Assembly: GCA_905214305.1 (NCBI GenBank)
Contig: CAJMLK010000029.1
Span: 1-34,387 of the forward strand
Origin: an uncultured bacterium
Lineage (GTDB): Bacteria; Desulfobacterota; Desulfovibrionia; Desulfovibrionales; Desulfovibrionaceae
Reading direction: 5' to 3'
Length of the DNA stretch: 34,387 bases
Part shown: in pieces, positions 14,330 through 21,913 of the stretch
Layout of the letters: each line of letters opens with the position of its first letter
Numbering within the stretch: position 1 is the stretch's first letter
Notes under the pieces: generated by a model
What the model was told of the DNA's origin: nothing
What the model saw: the letters and a program-made list of their open reading frames with translations, nothing else
The model's database searches: none
Made by a program: the position numbers and the translations under genes

Positions 14330-14404
14330 TGGAGCGGGAAACGAGATTTGAACTCGCAACCTTCAGCTTGGGAAGCTGACACTCTACCGTTGAGTTATTC
14401 CCGC
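14330..14404 (-). tRNA. tRNA-Gly (anticodon CCC)
   Basis: A 75-base cloverleaf. Acceptor stem GCGGGAA pairs with TTCCCGC. The D-arm is ACTC/GAGT. The anticodon stem TCAGC/GCTGA holds loop TTCCCAA with anticodon CCC. The T-arm GCGAG/CTCGT has the loop TTCAAAT. Discriminator T and an encoded CCA end the gene. The 3' end faces the conjugative element, the usual orientation for insertion at a tRNA. Confidence 0.95.
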
Positions 14405-14409
14405 AAAAG

Positions 14410-14484
<75 letters not shown>

Positions 14485-14568
14485 TCAGCGAGGTATGCTT
14501 TTACGTGGATTAGGTCTGAGTGTCAAGCTTTGTTCCATAAATTTCGAAAAGATTTATTTTTTTCTGTT

Positions 14569-14693
14569 AGAGCAGTTTACGAATGAAACGAGTCAACTGC
14601 TCTGCAAGGATTTTCCTGAAAATCCTTGCCACGAAATGCGAGCAGGCAGGCTTTTGCCTGCCGTAAGCAAGCATTTCAAGTGTTAAATGCTCT
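14569..14693. repeat. Mosaic of consecutive hairpins in the tRNA-paaK gap
   Basis: AGAGCAGTT/AACTGCTCT pair at 14569-14577/14595-14603. A perfect 12-bp pair, GCAAGGATTTTC/GAAAATCCTTGC, follows at 14604-14629. GAAATGC/GCATTTC (14633-14639/14671-14677) enclose GGCAGGC-TTTT-GCCTGCC (14645-14662). The block ends AAATGCTCT (14685-14693), mirroring the AGAGCA at its start. No gene is visible in 14485-14810. A related AGAGCAATT hairpin ends the window. This looks like a genome-dispersed intergenic palindrome family. Confidence 0.6.
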
Positions 14694-14746
14694 ATTCGAT
14701 GTGCAAAACCGGCATGAAATTGCCCCGCGGGCCGGGAAGGGCAGCC

Positions 14747-14777
14747 AAAAATCAGGCGGGCCGCAACGGCCCGCCTG
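14747..14777 (-). terminator. paaK terminator
   Basis: A perfect 10-bp stem, CAGGCGGGCC (14753-14762) and GGCCCGCCTG (14768-14777), with loop GCAAC. It is followed on the minus strand by a run of T, and lies 34 bases after the paaK stop. Confidence 0.8.
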
Positions 14778-14810
14778 AAGTTCGGTTCTGTCCCGATGAT
14801 GCAGCGGGCG

Positions 14811-16115
14811 CTATGCCTTTTCGCGCTGATCCACAATGCGCTGGGCCTTGCCTTCCGAGCGCTGGATGGAGCGTGGCTCCATCAGGCGCACCTTGGCCGA
14901 CACGCCGAGGAATTCCTTGATGCTTTTCTGCAGGCGGTTTTCAAGCATTTGCAGTTTGCGGATCTCGTCGGCAAACAGGGTGTCGCTGACTTCCACGCGA
15001 ACCTCAAGGGTGTCCAGATTGTTGGATGTGCCCACAATGATCTGGTAGTTGGGCGTAAGGCCGTCGCTTTCCATAAGCAGACCTTCGATCTGCTGCGGAA
15101 AGACGTTGACCCCACGGATGATGAGCATGTCATCGCTGCGACCCTGCAGGCGCGAAATACGCACGTGCGTGCGCCCGCAGCGGCAGGGGGTGTAATCAAG
15201 GCTTGTGAGGTCGCGAGTGCGGTAGCGCAGCATGGGGATGCCCTCTTTGGTGAGGGTGGTCAGCACCAGTTCACCTACCTGACCGGGGGGCAGCTGCTCG
15301 CCGGTCACGGGGTCGATGATCTCCGGCAGGATGTGGTCTTCCCACAGGTGCATGCCGTGCTTTGCCTCGACACATTCCATCGCCACGCCGGGGCCCATGA
15401 TTTCAGACAGGCCGTAGATGTTCATGGCGTCCATGCCCATTTTTTCCTCAATGTCGCGGCGCATGGCTTCTGACCACGGCTCGGCGCCAAATATGCCCGT
15501 GCGCAACGGCAGTTCGCGGAAGTCCACCCCGGATTCGTGGGCGGCTTCCCAGAGGTGCAGGGCGTACGAGGGCGTGGCGCACAGCACCGTGGCCCCGAAA
15601 TCACGCATCAGGTGGGCCTGACGGCGTGTGGCCCCGCCGGATGCGGGAACCACCGTTGCACCGATGCGCTCCGCACCGTAGTGCGCGCCAAGGCCGCCGG
15701 TAAAAAGCCCGTAGCCATAGGCCACATGCACCACGTCAGAGCGGCTGACACCCGCAGCGGACATGCTTCGGGCCATGAGCTCCGCCCACGTTTCAAGGTC
15801 GCGGGCGGTATAGCCCACCACCACGGCCTTGCCTGTGGTTCCGCTGGAGGCGTGGAGGCGCACGATGTGATCGCGCGGCACGGCGAAAAGGCCGAAAGGA
15901 TAATAATCGCGCAGGTCCTGCTTTTCGGTGAACGGCAGAAGCTTCAGGTCGGCCAGGGATTTGATGTCTGCCGGGGTTACGCCCGCTTCGTCAAAGCGTT
16001 TGCGGTAGAAGGGCACGTTGGCGTAAACGCGGTTGCACAGGTCGCGCAGACGGCGCAACTGCAATGCTTCCATTTCCTCGCGGGGCAGGGTTTCCTTTTT
16101 GATGTCGAAAAGCAC
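14811..16115 (-). CDS. paaK: Phenylacetate-CoA ligase
   Basis: 434 residues, normal for the family. It activates phenylacetate (or a related aryl acid) with ATP to the CoA thioester through an acyl-adenylate. Sequence: the ATP-binding loop HASSGTTGKAVVVGYT (about residues 89-104), the GAEPWSEAMR block and YGLSEIMGPGVAMEC adenylate-forming motifs, and RYRTRDLTSLD. CRCGRTHVRISRLQGRSDDM, then LIIRGVNVFP, marks the hinge and C-terminal domain typical of PaaK. The start is a GTG with an AAAGGAGA ribosome-binding site about five bases upstream. It stands alone with its own terminator; in Desulfovibrio such single paaK copies often lie away from other aromatic-degradation genes, so the natural substrate is uncertain. 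Confidence 0.92.
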   Translation of the reverse strand: MLFDIKKETLPREEMEALQLRRLRDLCNRVYANVPFYRKRFDEAGVTPADIKSLADLKLLPFTEKQDLRDYYPFGLFAVPRDHIVRLHASSGTTGKAVVVGYTARDLETWAELMARSMSAAGVSRSDVVHVAYGYGLFTGGLGAHYGAERIGATVVPASGGATRRQAHLMRDFGATVLCATPSYALHLWEAAHESGVDFRELPLRTGIFGAEPWSEAMRRDIEEKMGMDAMNIYGLSEIMGPGVAMECVEAKHGMHLWEDHILPEIIDPVTGEQLPPGQVGELVLTTLTKEGIPMLRYRTRDLTSLDYTPCRCGRTHVRISRLQGRSDDMLIIRGVNVFPQQIEGLLMESDGLTPNYQIIVGTSNNLDTLEVRVEVSDTLFADEIRKLQMLENRLQKSIKEFLGVSAKVRLMEPRSIQRSEGKAQRIVDQREKA

Positions 16116-16509
16116 GGCCCTCTCCTTTAGCTGGCTTTTGGCGGCGGCCTTGGGCCGTCAATGCAAAAATAAAAACGGCGTTACCGTGTGCAAACCTTTT
16201 CCGGTATGCCGCAATGTACGCAACTGGTCAACAGAAAGAGGGCCGCGCGGCGCGCCTGAAGGGGCTTCCGTAGCGGGTTTTCGCGGTATCGGCAGGGCGA
16301 ATTTGAAGCGCTGCCGCTGTGTTGCGCCATTGGGCGTGCCTGTTTTGGTCTGCATGGCGGCGGCCCGGAAAAAACGGGATTTCAGCGCCGCGTGCCCGTG
16401 TTTTTTTCGCATCATGCTCCTGACGGCCTTCTGTAAAAATCCCGCGCGGGCGTGCTGTGGGCAGGGCAAGCCCATTGCCCTTGGCCCGGCTTTACGATAT
16501 GTGCTGGCT
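16116..16509. other. Intergenic region between paaK and rsfS, with a weak paaK promoter candidate
   Basis: No convincing gene. A minus-strand TTGCAC (16188-16193) lies 16 bases from TATTTT (16166-16171) and could be the paaK promoter. A GC-rich palindromic patch sits near 16236-16256. The plus-strand frame through this gap has no protein-like composition. I do not see a clear rsfS promoter. Confidence 0.35.
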
Positions 16510-16932
16510 ATGGAAAATAATCATCCCAATACACCCGCCGGGGGCCGCGCCCCCATACAGTTTTCAGATGTTCCCGCGAGCCGCAAGGCGGCGGATGTGG
16601 CCCAATGGCTTGAAGAGCACAAGGCGCTGCGCGTGGTCTGCCTTGATCTTGAGAGCGAAGGCGGCTTTGCCGATGCCCTTATCGTGGCTGGCGCCAACTC
16701 GGTGCGCCACGCCCAGAGCCTTGCCGACGGCGTAGGCCAGCTATGCCGCGAACATAACTACGAATTTCTGCGTACAGAAGGGTATGCCGCCGGGCAGTGG
16801 ATTCTTGTGGATATGAACGATGTTATCGTCAACATCTTTCAGGAGCCGGTGCGCGAGCTCTATGCCCTTGAAGCCCTGTGGGGGCACACTCCCGGAAAAG
16901 GCACAACCGCTGGGCAGAACAGCGGAGAATAA
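16510..16932 (+). CDS. rsfS: Ribosome silencing factor RsfS (Iojap family)
   Basis: 140 residues from the ATG at 16510. RsfS binds ribosomal protein L14 on the free 50S subunit and blocks joining of subunits, lowering translation in poor conditions. The Iojap core is complete: KAADVAQWLEEHKALRVVCL, then DLES, FADALIVAGANSVRHAQSLA, and LVDMNDVIVNIFQEPVRELY followed by ALEALWG. The first 20 residues are a variable Pro/Gly-rich leader. No strong ribosome-binding site is visible, so the start could be the GTG three codons earlier. gpmI begins six bases after the stop, indicating co-transcription. Confidence 0.88.
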   Translation: MENNHPNTPAGGRAPIQFSDVPASRKAADVAQWLEEHKALRVVCLDLESEGGFADALIVAGANSVRHAQSLADGVGQLCREHNYEFLRTEGYAAGQWILVDMNDVIVNIFQEPVRELYALEALWGHTPGKGTTAGQNSGE

Positions 16933-16937
16933 TCATT

Positions 16938-18503
16938 ATGACGCCTACACTGCTGCTGATACTGGACGGATGGGGCATCGCTCCTCCCGGTCCCGGCAAT
17001 GCCCCGTTTGTGGCCCGCACCCCCAACATGGATGCCCTCATGGCCCGCTGCCCCCAGAGCCGCCTCGTGGCGTCCGGGCGCGAGGTGGGCCTGCCCAGAG
17101 GCTATATGGGCAATTCGGAAGTGGGGCATCTTAACATCGGTGCGGGACGCGTGGTCTATCAGGACATGACACGCATCGATGTGGCTGTGGAGGACGGCTC
17201 CTTTGCGGCCAACCCGGTGCTTGGCGAGGTGCTGTCCGCCGTGCGGCGCAGCGGCGGCAGGCTGCACCTTGTGGGGCTGCTGTCTGACGGCGGCGTGCAC
17301 AGCCACATCCGCCATCTTGAAGCTCTGTGCGGCATGGCGGCGGCGCAGGCTGTGCCCGTGCGCATTCACGGCCTTACTGACGGACGCGACTGTCCGCCCC
17401 ACAGCGGGGTGGATTTTGTGCGTGCCCTGGAGGCCAGCATAAAGAATCAGCCGCAGGCGCGCATTGCCAGCCTGACAGGGCGTTTTTACGCCATGGATCG
17501 CGACAGGCGCTGGGAGCGCGTCAAGGAAGCCTGGGACGTGATCGTACACGGCAAGGCCCCTCTGGCGGCTGATCCCGTGGCGGCGATGGAAGCTTCGTAT
17601 GCCGAGGGCATCACCGACGAATTTCTGAAGCCCGTGCGCTTTTCCACCGGCGATGCCGCGCCCGGTCTGGCCGACGGCGATGCGGTCTTTTTCTTCAACT
17701 TCCGGGCAGACCGGATGCGCGAATTGACCGCGGCCTTCATTACGCCCGGCTTTGAGGGTTTTGACAGGGGCGAAATGCCCGTGCTGTCGGCCCTGGCCTC
17801 CATGACCTCATACGAAGCCAGCTTTAATCTGCCCGTGGCCTTTCCCAAGGAGGCGGTGGATCAAGGGCTTGGGCAGGTGGTGTCCCGTCAGGGCATGCGT
17901 CAGCTGCGGCTGGCAGAAACGGAAAAATACGCCCACGTGACCTACTTCTTCAATGGCGGCGTGGAAGAGCCCTTTACGGGCGAAGACCGCATCCTTGTGC
18001 CTTCGCCCCGCGATGTGGCAACCTATGACCTCAGGCCTGCCATGAGCGCGCCTGTGGTGACGGACGAATTTATCAGGGCATGGAATTCCGGTCAGTACGA
18101 TCTTGTGGTCTGCAACCTTGCCAACGGCGACATGGTCGGCCACACAGGGATTCTCGAAGCAGCCGTAGAGGCATGCGAGGTTGTGGATACGTGCGTGGGT
18201 CGCATGGTCGAGGCTGTTGAAGCCCGCCAGGGGCGCATGCTCGTCATTGCCGACCACGGCAACTGTGAAGTCATGCTTACGCCCGATGGCCAGCCGCAAA
18301 CGGCCCACACCACAAATCCCGTGCCCTGCATCCTGCTTGAGCCGGGCGGTGAGGTCAAAAAACTGGCCGATGGCAGGCTGGCCGATGTGGCGCCCACGTT
18401 GCTGGCTCTGTGGGGGCTTGCCCCTTCGCCGCTCATGACAGGGCAAAATCTGGCCCGTGCCCAGAAAGCAGATTCGGACAAAAGGGAGGACACCCGTGGC
18501 TGA
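16938..18503 (+). CDS. gpmI: 2,3-bisphosphoglycerate-independent phosphoglycerate mutase
   Basis: 521 residues, typical length (about 510). It interconverts 3- and 2-phosphoglycerate in glycolysis and gluconeogenesis with two Mn(II) ions and a phosphoserine intermediate. The N-terminus LLLILDGWGIA carries the metal-binding Asp10. Catalytic Ser60 is in GYMGNSEVGHLNIGAGR. HGLTDGRDCPP and the FFFNFRADRMREL block belong to the phosphotransferase domain. NGDMVGHTG and VIADHGNCEVM supply the remaining metal ligands. The ATG at 16938 was chosen because the family starts a few residues before this Asp. It is six bases behind rsfS and overlaps the next gene by eight bases. Confidence 0.95.
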   Translation: MTPTLLLILDGWGIAPPGPGNAPFVARTPNMDALMARCPQSRLVASGREVGLPRGYMGNSEVGHLNIGAGRVVYQDMTRIDVAVEDGSFAANPVLGEVLSAVRRSGGRLHLVGLLSDGGVHSHIRHLEALCGMAAAQAVPVRIHGLTDGRDCPPHSGVDFVRALEASIKNQPQARIASLTGRFYAMDRDRRWERVKEAWDVIVHGKAPLAADPVAAMEASYAEGITDEFLKPVRFSTGDAAPGLADGDAVFFFNFRADRMRELTAAFITPGFEGFDRGEMPVLSALASMTSYEASFNLPVAFPKEAVDQGLGQVVSRQGMRQLRLAETEKYAHVTYFFNGGVEEPFTGEDRILVPSPRDVATYDLRPAMSAPVVTDEFIRAWNSGQYDLVVCNLANGDMVGHTGILEAAVEACEVVDTCVGRMVEAVEARQGRMLVIADHGNCEVMLTPDGQPQTAHTTNPVPCILLEPGGEVKKLADGRLADVAPTLLALWGLAPSPLMTGQNLARAQKADSDKREDTRG

Positions 18504-18738
18504 GCGTAAACGGCCCATAGAGCCTGTTGCCCCGGATGGCATGGAAATCCTTTTCTTTTATCAATGTCCGGGTTGTGGCAAGCATGTGCCGCAGGCCAGC
18601 CCGACGGAGCCGCGCATGGTGCGCTGCCCGGGCTGCGGGCAGGGCTTTCCCATCATTCCTGTGGATGAGCACAGTCTCCACTATGTGCGCATCATGCTGG
18701 CTGAAGGCAAGGCCGCTGCTGATCCCGATTTTTTGTAA
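18496..18738 (+). CDS. Small zinc-ribbon protein
   Basis: 80 residues from a GTG at 18496 with a GGGAGG ribosome-binding site six bases upstream, inside the gpmI end (eight-base overlap). The centre has two CPGCG knuckles (YQCPGCGKHVPQA and VRCPGCGQGFPIIP) that form one four-cysteine zinc-ribbon site. The rest is charged. Function is unknown; it is probably cytoplasmic and coupled to gpmI translation. An ATG 13 codons earlier in frame is possible but would sit deep in gpmI without a ribosome-binding site. Confidence 0.7.
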   Translation: MAERKRPIEPVAPDGMEILFFYQCPGCGKHVPQASPTEPRMVRCPGCGQGFPIIPVDEHSLHYVRIMLAEGKAAADPDFL

Positions 18739-18797
18739 CACGACAGTTTGAAACGTTCGCGGATTTTTTCGTGAGCAGGCCGGAAACGTCCGGCAGT

Positions 18798-18831
18798 AAA
18801 AACGGCATCTGCAAGAGCAAATGCCGTTTTT
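18798..18831 (+). terminator. Terminator after the rsfS-gpmI operon
   Basis: An 11-bp perfect stem, AAAAACGGCAT (18798-18808) and ATGCCGTTTTT (18821-18831), has a 12-base loop and ends in T5. It works on either strand in principle and lies 60 bases after the zinc-ribbon stop. Confidence 0.8.
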
Positions 18832-18907
18832 CACGTATGACGCTTGCCACGAACAGTGGGCGGGGCAAGGTTTTTTGGAGCCGGTTAAAATTTTTTTACG
18901 AAAATTC

Positions 18908-18960
18908 TTGCCACTGAAACTGAATCCGTGTAGAAAGAATTTCAACCTAAACGTAGGTTG
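18908..18960 (+). promoter_or_regulatory. Porin promoter and 5' leader hairpin
   Basis: TTGCCA (18908-18913) and TAGAAA (18931-18936) are separated by 17 bases, giving a start near 18943. There, a perfect inverted repeat, CAACCTA (18943-18949) and TAGGTTG (18954-18960) with loop AACG, would form at the very 5' end of the message. The position suggests an mRNA-stabilising stem or an operator. The boxes are moderate matches. Confidence 0.45.
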
Positions 18961-19006
18961 CTGTAATTTTCTTTTTTGGGATGTTTTTTTAAAGAGAGGA
19001 AGGGCT

Positions 19007-20536
19007 ATGAAACGTATCTGTACACTCGTGCTGGCCGCCGGCCTGCTTTTTGGCGCGGCCACTGGCGCCAGCGCCATTGACTTCAAGGCCAAGGGCCAGT
19101 GGCTCATGGGCTTCGGCGTGGGCGATGCCAACCCCATCAAGCAGTTCCGCGAAAAAGGTGCTGCCGGCCAGAGCAAGTTCAACAGCGATGACGACTTCCA
19201 GGCCGCCCAGCGCGTGCGCCTGCAGTTGGATGCCGTGGCTTCTGAAGCCCTGTCCGGCACCGTGTACTTTGAAATCGGCACTTCCCAGTGGGGCAAGGCT
19301 AAAAACGGCGCTGCCCTCGGCGCTGACGGTTCCAACCAGATCAAGCTGAAGCGCGCGTACCTCGACTGGATCGTGCCCGATACCGACGCCAAGGTGCGCA
19401 TGGGCATCCAGGGCGTGGCCCTGCCCAACGTGGCTGGCGGCTCCGCTGTTATGGATACCGACGTTGCCGGCATCACCGTCAACTACAAGTTCAACGAAAA
19501 CGTCGGTCTGACCGCCCTGTGGGCGCGTCCCCTGAACGACAACTACGTTGACGCCAACAAGCCCACCCGGAACAACTACCTGGACAATATGGATCTGTTC
19601 AGCCTGATGGTTCCCCTGACCTTTGAAGGCGTGAACGTGACCCCCTGGGCCATGTACGGCATGGTGGGCAAGAATGCCCTGAAGGGACTGAAAGACAAGC
19701 ACAACTCCTATGATGGCATTGAAACCGCTGACGGAGATCTGTACTATTCCCTGCGCCCCTATCCCGGCATCGGAGCCAGCAATGGCAATATCGGCCGTAC
19801 GGGTAACGAATACGGCAACGCCTTCTGGGCTGGCCTGCCTATCGCTGTGACCATGTTCGATCCGTTGAACATCGAATTTGACATCAACTACGGCTACATG
19901 CAGGGCATGGGTCGCTTTGATGCCACCAAGAACGGCGTGACCAAGCGCGGCAGCACCGAGCGTCAGGGCTGGCTTGCCAAGGCCCTTGTCGAATACAAGC
20001 TGGATTGGGCTGTGCCCGGCATCTTCGGCTGGTACGCTTCCGGCGACGACAGCAATGTCAAGAACGGTTCCGAGCGCATGCCTTCCGTTGCGGCTTCCGG
20101 CAACTTCACCTCCTTTATCGGTGACGGCAACATGGGCTGGATCCGTCAGGACTACTCCCTGACCTATGATGGCACCTGGGGTATCGGCGCGCAACTCCGC
20201 GACATGAGCTTCATCGAAGACCTGAAGCACACCTTCCGCGTGGCCTACTGGGGCGGCACCAACAGCCCGACCATGGCCAAGTACATGGACAGCGCTTCCG
20301 CATGGGCCACCGGCTGGGGCAGCAACACTGGCCCTTACCTGACCACCAACGACGGCATGCTGGAATTCAACCTCGTGAACAGCTACCAGATCTACGAAAA
20401 CCTCGAAATGAATCTTGAGCTGGACTACGTTGCCAACTTTATGGACAACAGCACCTGGAAGAAGGCCAACGGCGGCGGCAGCTTCGACAAGCAGGATATG
20501 TGGAAGGCCCAGGTGGTCTTCGCGTACAGCTTCTAG
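19007..20536 (+). CDS. Desulfovibrio-type homotrimeric outer-membrane porin
   Basis: 509 residues from the ATG at 19007, with a GAGAGGAAGG ribosome-binding site just upstream. The signal peptide is MKRICTLVLAAGLLFGAATG, cleaved after ASA at about residue 23. The mature protein starts IDFKAKGQWLMGFG and shows alternating hydrophobic/polar strands throughout, ending in an aromatic strand with C-terminal Phe (WKAQVVFAYSF), the beta-barrel insertion signal. It fits the abundant general porin family of Desulfovibrio. An in-frame extension upstream crosses the promoter and terminator and is not real. Codons are strongly biased to C/G-ending forms, consistent with high expression. It is flanked by its own leader hairpin and a complex 3' region. 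Confidence 0.88.
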   Translation: MKRICTLVLAAGLLFGAATGASAIDFKAKGQWLMGFGVGDANPIKQFREKGAAGQSKFNSDDDFQAAQRVRLQLDAVASEALSGTVYFEIGTSQWGKAKNGAALGADGSNQIKLKRAYLDWIVPDTDAKVRMGIQGVALPNVAGGSAVMDTDVAGITVNYKFNENVGLTALWARPLNDNYVDANKPTRNNYLDNMDLFSLMVPLTFEGVNVTPWAMYGMVGKNALKGLKDKHNSYDGIETADGDLYYSLRPYPGIGASNGNIGRTGNEYGNAFWAGLPIAVTMFDPLNIEFDINYGYMQGMGRFDATKNGVTKRGSTERQGWLAKALVEYKLDWAVPGIFGWYASGDDSNVKNGSERMPSVAASGNFTSFIGDGNMGWIRQDYSLTYDGTWGIGAQLRDMSFIEDLKHTFRVAYWGGTNSPTMAKYMDSASAWATGWGSNTGPYLTTNDGMLEFNLVNSYQIYENLEMNLELDYVANFMDNSTWKKANGGGSFDKQDMWKAQVVFAYSF

Positions 20537-20545
20537 AACAGTTAA

Positions 20546-20601
20546 TGCCTGAAATGGTCGCCTGACGGCGAAGCACGTTTACCGTGCGTCCATTTCAGGC
20601 A
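20546..20601 (+). repeat. Three-way-junction-like RNA/DNA element after the porin
   Basis: A perfect 12-bp closing stem, TGCCTGAAATGG (20546-20557) with CCATTTCAGGCA (20590-20601), encloses two small hairpins: CGCC-TGAC-GGCG (20559-20570) and GCACG-TTTAC-CGTGC (20573-20587). It starts ten bases after the porin stop codon and has no T-run, so it is not a simple terminator. It may protect the mRNA 3' end or be a dispersed repeat. Confidence 0.55.
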
Positions 20602-20673
20602 GAGCATTGAAACCTTTCGGGGTTGAACTGCTCAAGGCTGCACAGCCTGCCGCAAGGCAAGCGAGATGACTTC

Positions 20674-20703
20674 AAAGGGGGGGCTTCGGCTCCCCCTTTT
20701 GCA
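20674..20703 (+). terminator. First porin terminator
   Basis: A G-rich stem, AAAGGGGG (20674-20681) pairing with CCCCCTTT (20692-20699), has a TTCG tetraloop in its cap, then TTT. It lies about 140 bases after the porin stop. Confidence 0.75.
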
Positions 20704-20718
20704 TTGATAACGTCATTT

Positions 20719-20742
20719 ATGCCACTGACGTGGCATTTTTTT
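20719..20742 (+). terminator. Second tandem terminator downstream of the porin
   Basis: ATGCCAC (20719-20725) and GTGGCAT (20730-20736) with loop TGAC are followed by a run of T. Together with the hairpin at 20674-20703 it makes a tandem terminator, useful for a highly transcribed gene facing the convergent pst operon. Beyond it, 20743-20874 shows nothing recognisable. Confidence 0.75.
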
Positions 20743-20874
20743 GCGCAGGCGCGCTGCCGGAAAAATATCAGCCCCAATGCATTTCGCGGTGCAGCACAGC
20801 CGCCAGAGCAGGTTGCGCATGAAGTGCGTTGAAGTTCTGCGCTGGCTGTATACCTTTGACTGCCATGCAGCGTT

Positions 20875-20910
20875 AAAAACGCCGCCCGTCAGGGTTGGTG
20901 ACGAGCGGCG
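20875..20910 (-). terminator. pstSCA terminator
   Basis: A 12-bp stem with one wobble, CGCCGCTCGTCA and TGACGGGCGGCG on the minus strand (20899-20910 and 20880-20891), is followed by T5. It lies 57 bases past the pstA stop. Confidence 0.75.
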
Positions 20911-20966
20911 GTGTCCGGAAGGAACGCCAGAGGGCGGCAGGAAGGGGAAAAGCGGATCGAAAAATA

Positions 20967-21887
20967 TCAGTGTTTGCGTTGCAGGCGGTCGCGTAGCAGT
21001 ATGGCCGCCAGATTCATGCCCAGCACCAGAAGCAGCAGCACAAGCCCGGTCCCGTATTGCAGGGGGCGGGTTTTTTCTATGTCTGTGCCGGCGGTAGCCA
21101 GCACGTACATGTGATAGGGCAGGGCCATGACGGAGCTGAAGATGGAATCCGGTGTTTTTGGCGTATAGAAAACAGCCGCCGTGAACATGATGGCGGCTGT
21201 TTCGCCCGCGGCGCGCGCCACGCCGAGGATGGCCCCGGTAAGCATGCCCGGCAGGGCGCAGGGCAGCACCACGCGGCTGATGGTCTGCCATTTGTTGGCC
21301 CCCAGGGCCAGCGAGGCTTCGCGGTAGGTATCAGGCACATTGCGCAGGGCTTCTTCGGCTGTTCCGATGATGACGGGCAGGGTAAGTACGGCGAGGGTGA
21401 GCACGCCAGAGAGTATGCTGACTCCGAAGCCGCAAAAGGTCACAAAAAATGACAGGCCGAAAAGGCCGAAAACCACGGAAGGCACGCCGGCGAGATTGTT
21501 GACGCCCAGCCGCACATAGCGTGCAAAGGCATTGCGCCTGGCGTATTCATGCAGATAGACGGCCGAGGCCACGCCCAGGGGAAAGGCCAGCAGCAGCGCC
21601 CCCAGCGAAAGGATGGCCGTGCCGATAATGCAGGGCAGAATACCGCCTTCGGTCATCATGCTGCGTGGCGCCTGACTTATGAATTCCCAGCTGAGGGCAG
21701 GCAGGCCGTGGTAGAGCAGAAAGCCGCACACGGTTAGAAGGGCCAGTACGTTGCATGCGGCCACACCCCGCAAAAAGAGAAACATGAGGCTTTGTGCGCG
21801 GCCACGCGCCTTGCCGCTTGTGGGCGTAAAGCGTTTTTGCGGCGTGTCCAGAATGCCGGGCTGACCGGGCCATATGGGCTGTGACAT
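20967..21887 (-). CDS. pstA: Phosphate ABC transporter permease PstA
   Basis: 306 residues, slightly above the usual length (about 280-296). It is one of the two inner-membrane channel subunits of the high-affinity phosphate importer PstSCAB. After a basic N-terminus come about six membrane segments. The permease EAA-like loop is RNVPDTYREASLALGANKWQ, then TISRVVLPCALPGMLTGAIL, which contacts PstB. The fold starts LFLRGVAACNVLALLTVCGF. It follows pstC on the same strand with a 26-base gap. Its partner ATPase PstB is encoded 5 kb away on the other strand. Confidence 0.93.
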   Translation of the reverse strand: MSQPIWPGQPGILDTPQKRFTPTSGKARGRAQSLMFLFLRGVAACNVLALLTVCGFLLYHGLPALSWEFISQAPRSMMTEGGILPCIIGTAILSLGALLLAFPLGVASAVYLHEYARRNAFARYVRLGVNNLAGVPSVVFGLFGLSFFVTFCGFGVSILSGVLTLAVLTLPVIIGTAEEALRNVPDTYREASLALGANKWQTISRVVLPCALPGMLTGAILGVARAAGETAAIMFTAAVFYTPKTPDSIFSSVMALPYHMYVLATAGTDIEKTRPLQYGTGLVLLLLVLGMNLAAILLRDRLQRKH

Positions 21888-21913
21888 GTTTTTCCCCGAT
21901 TTCTGCGGAATTG

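Noticed and set aside
16033..16509. In-frame upstream extension of rsfS
   Set aside because: It crosses the paaK start and an intergenic region with no protein-like composition; RsfS proteins start near the ATG at 16510.
18989..20230. 413-residue open frame opposite the porin
   Set aside because: Composition (Val/Gly/His/Gln-rich) is the mirror of the highly biased porin codons; no start signal, no family.
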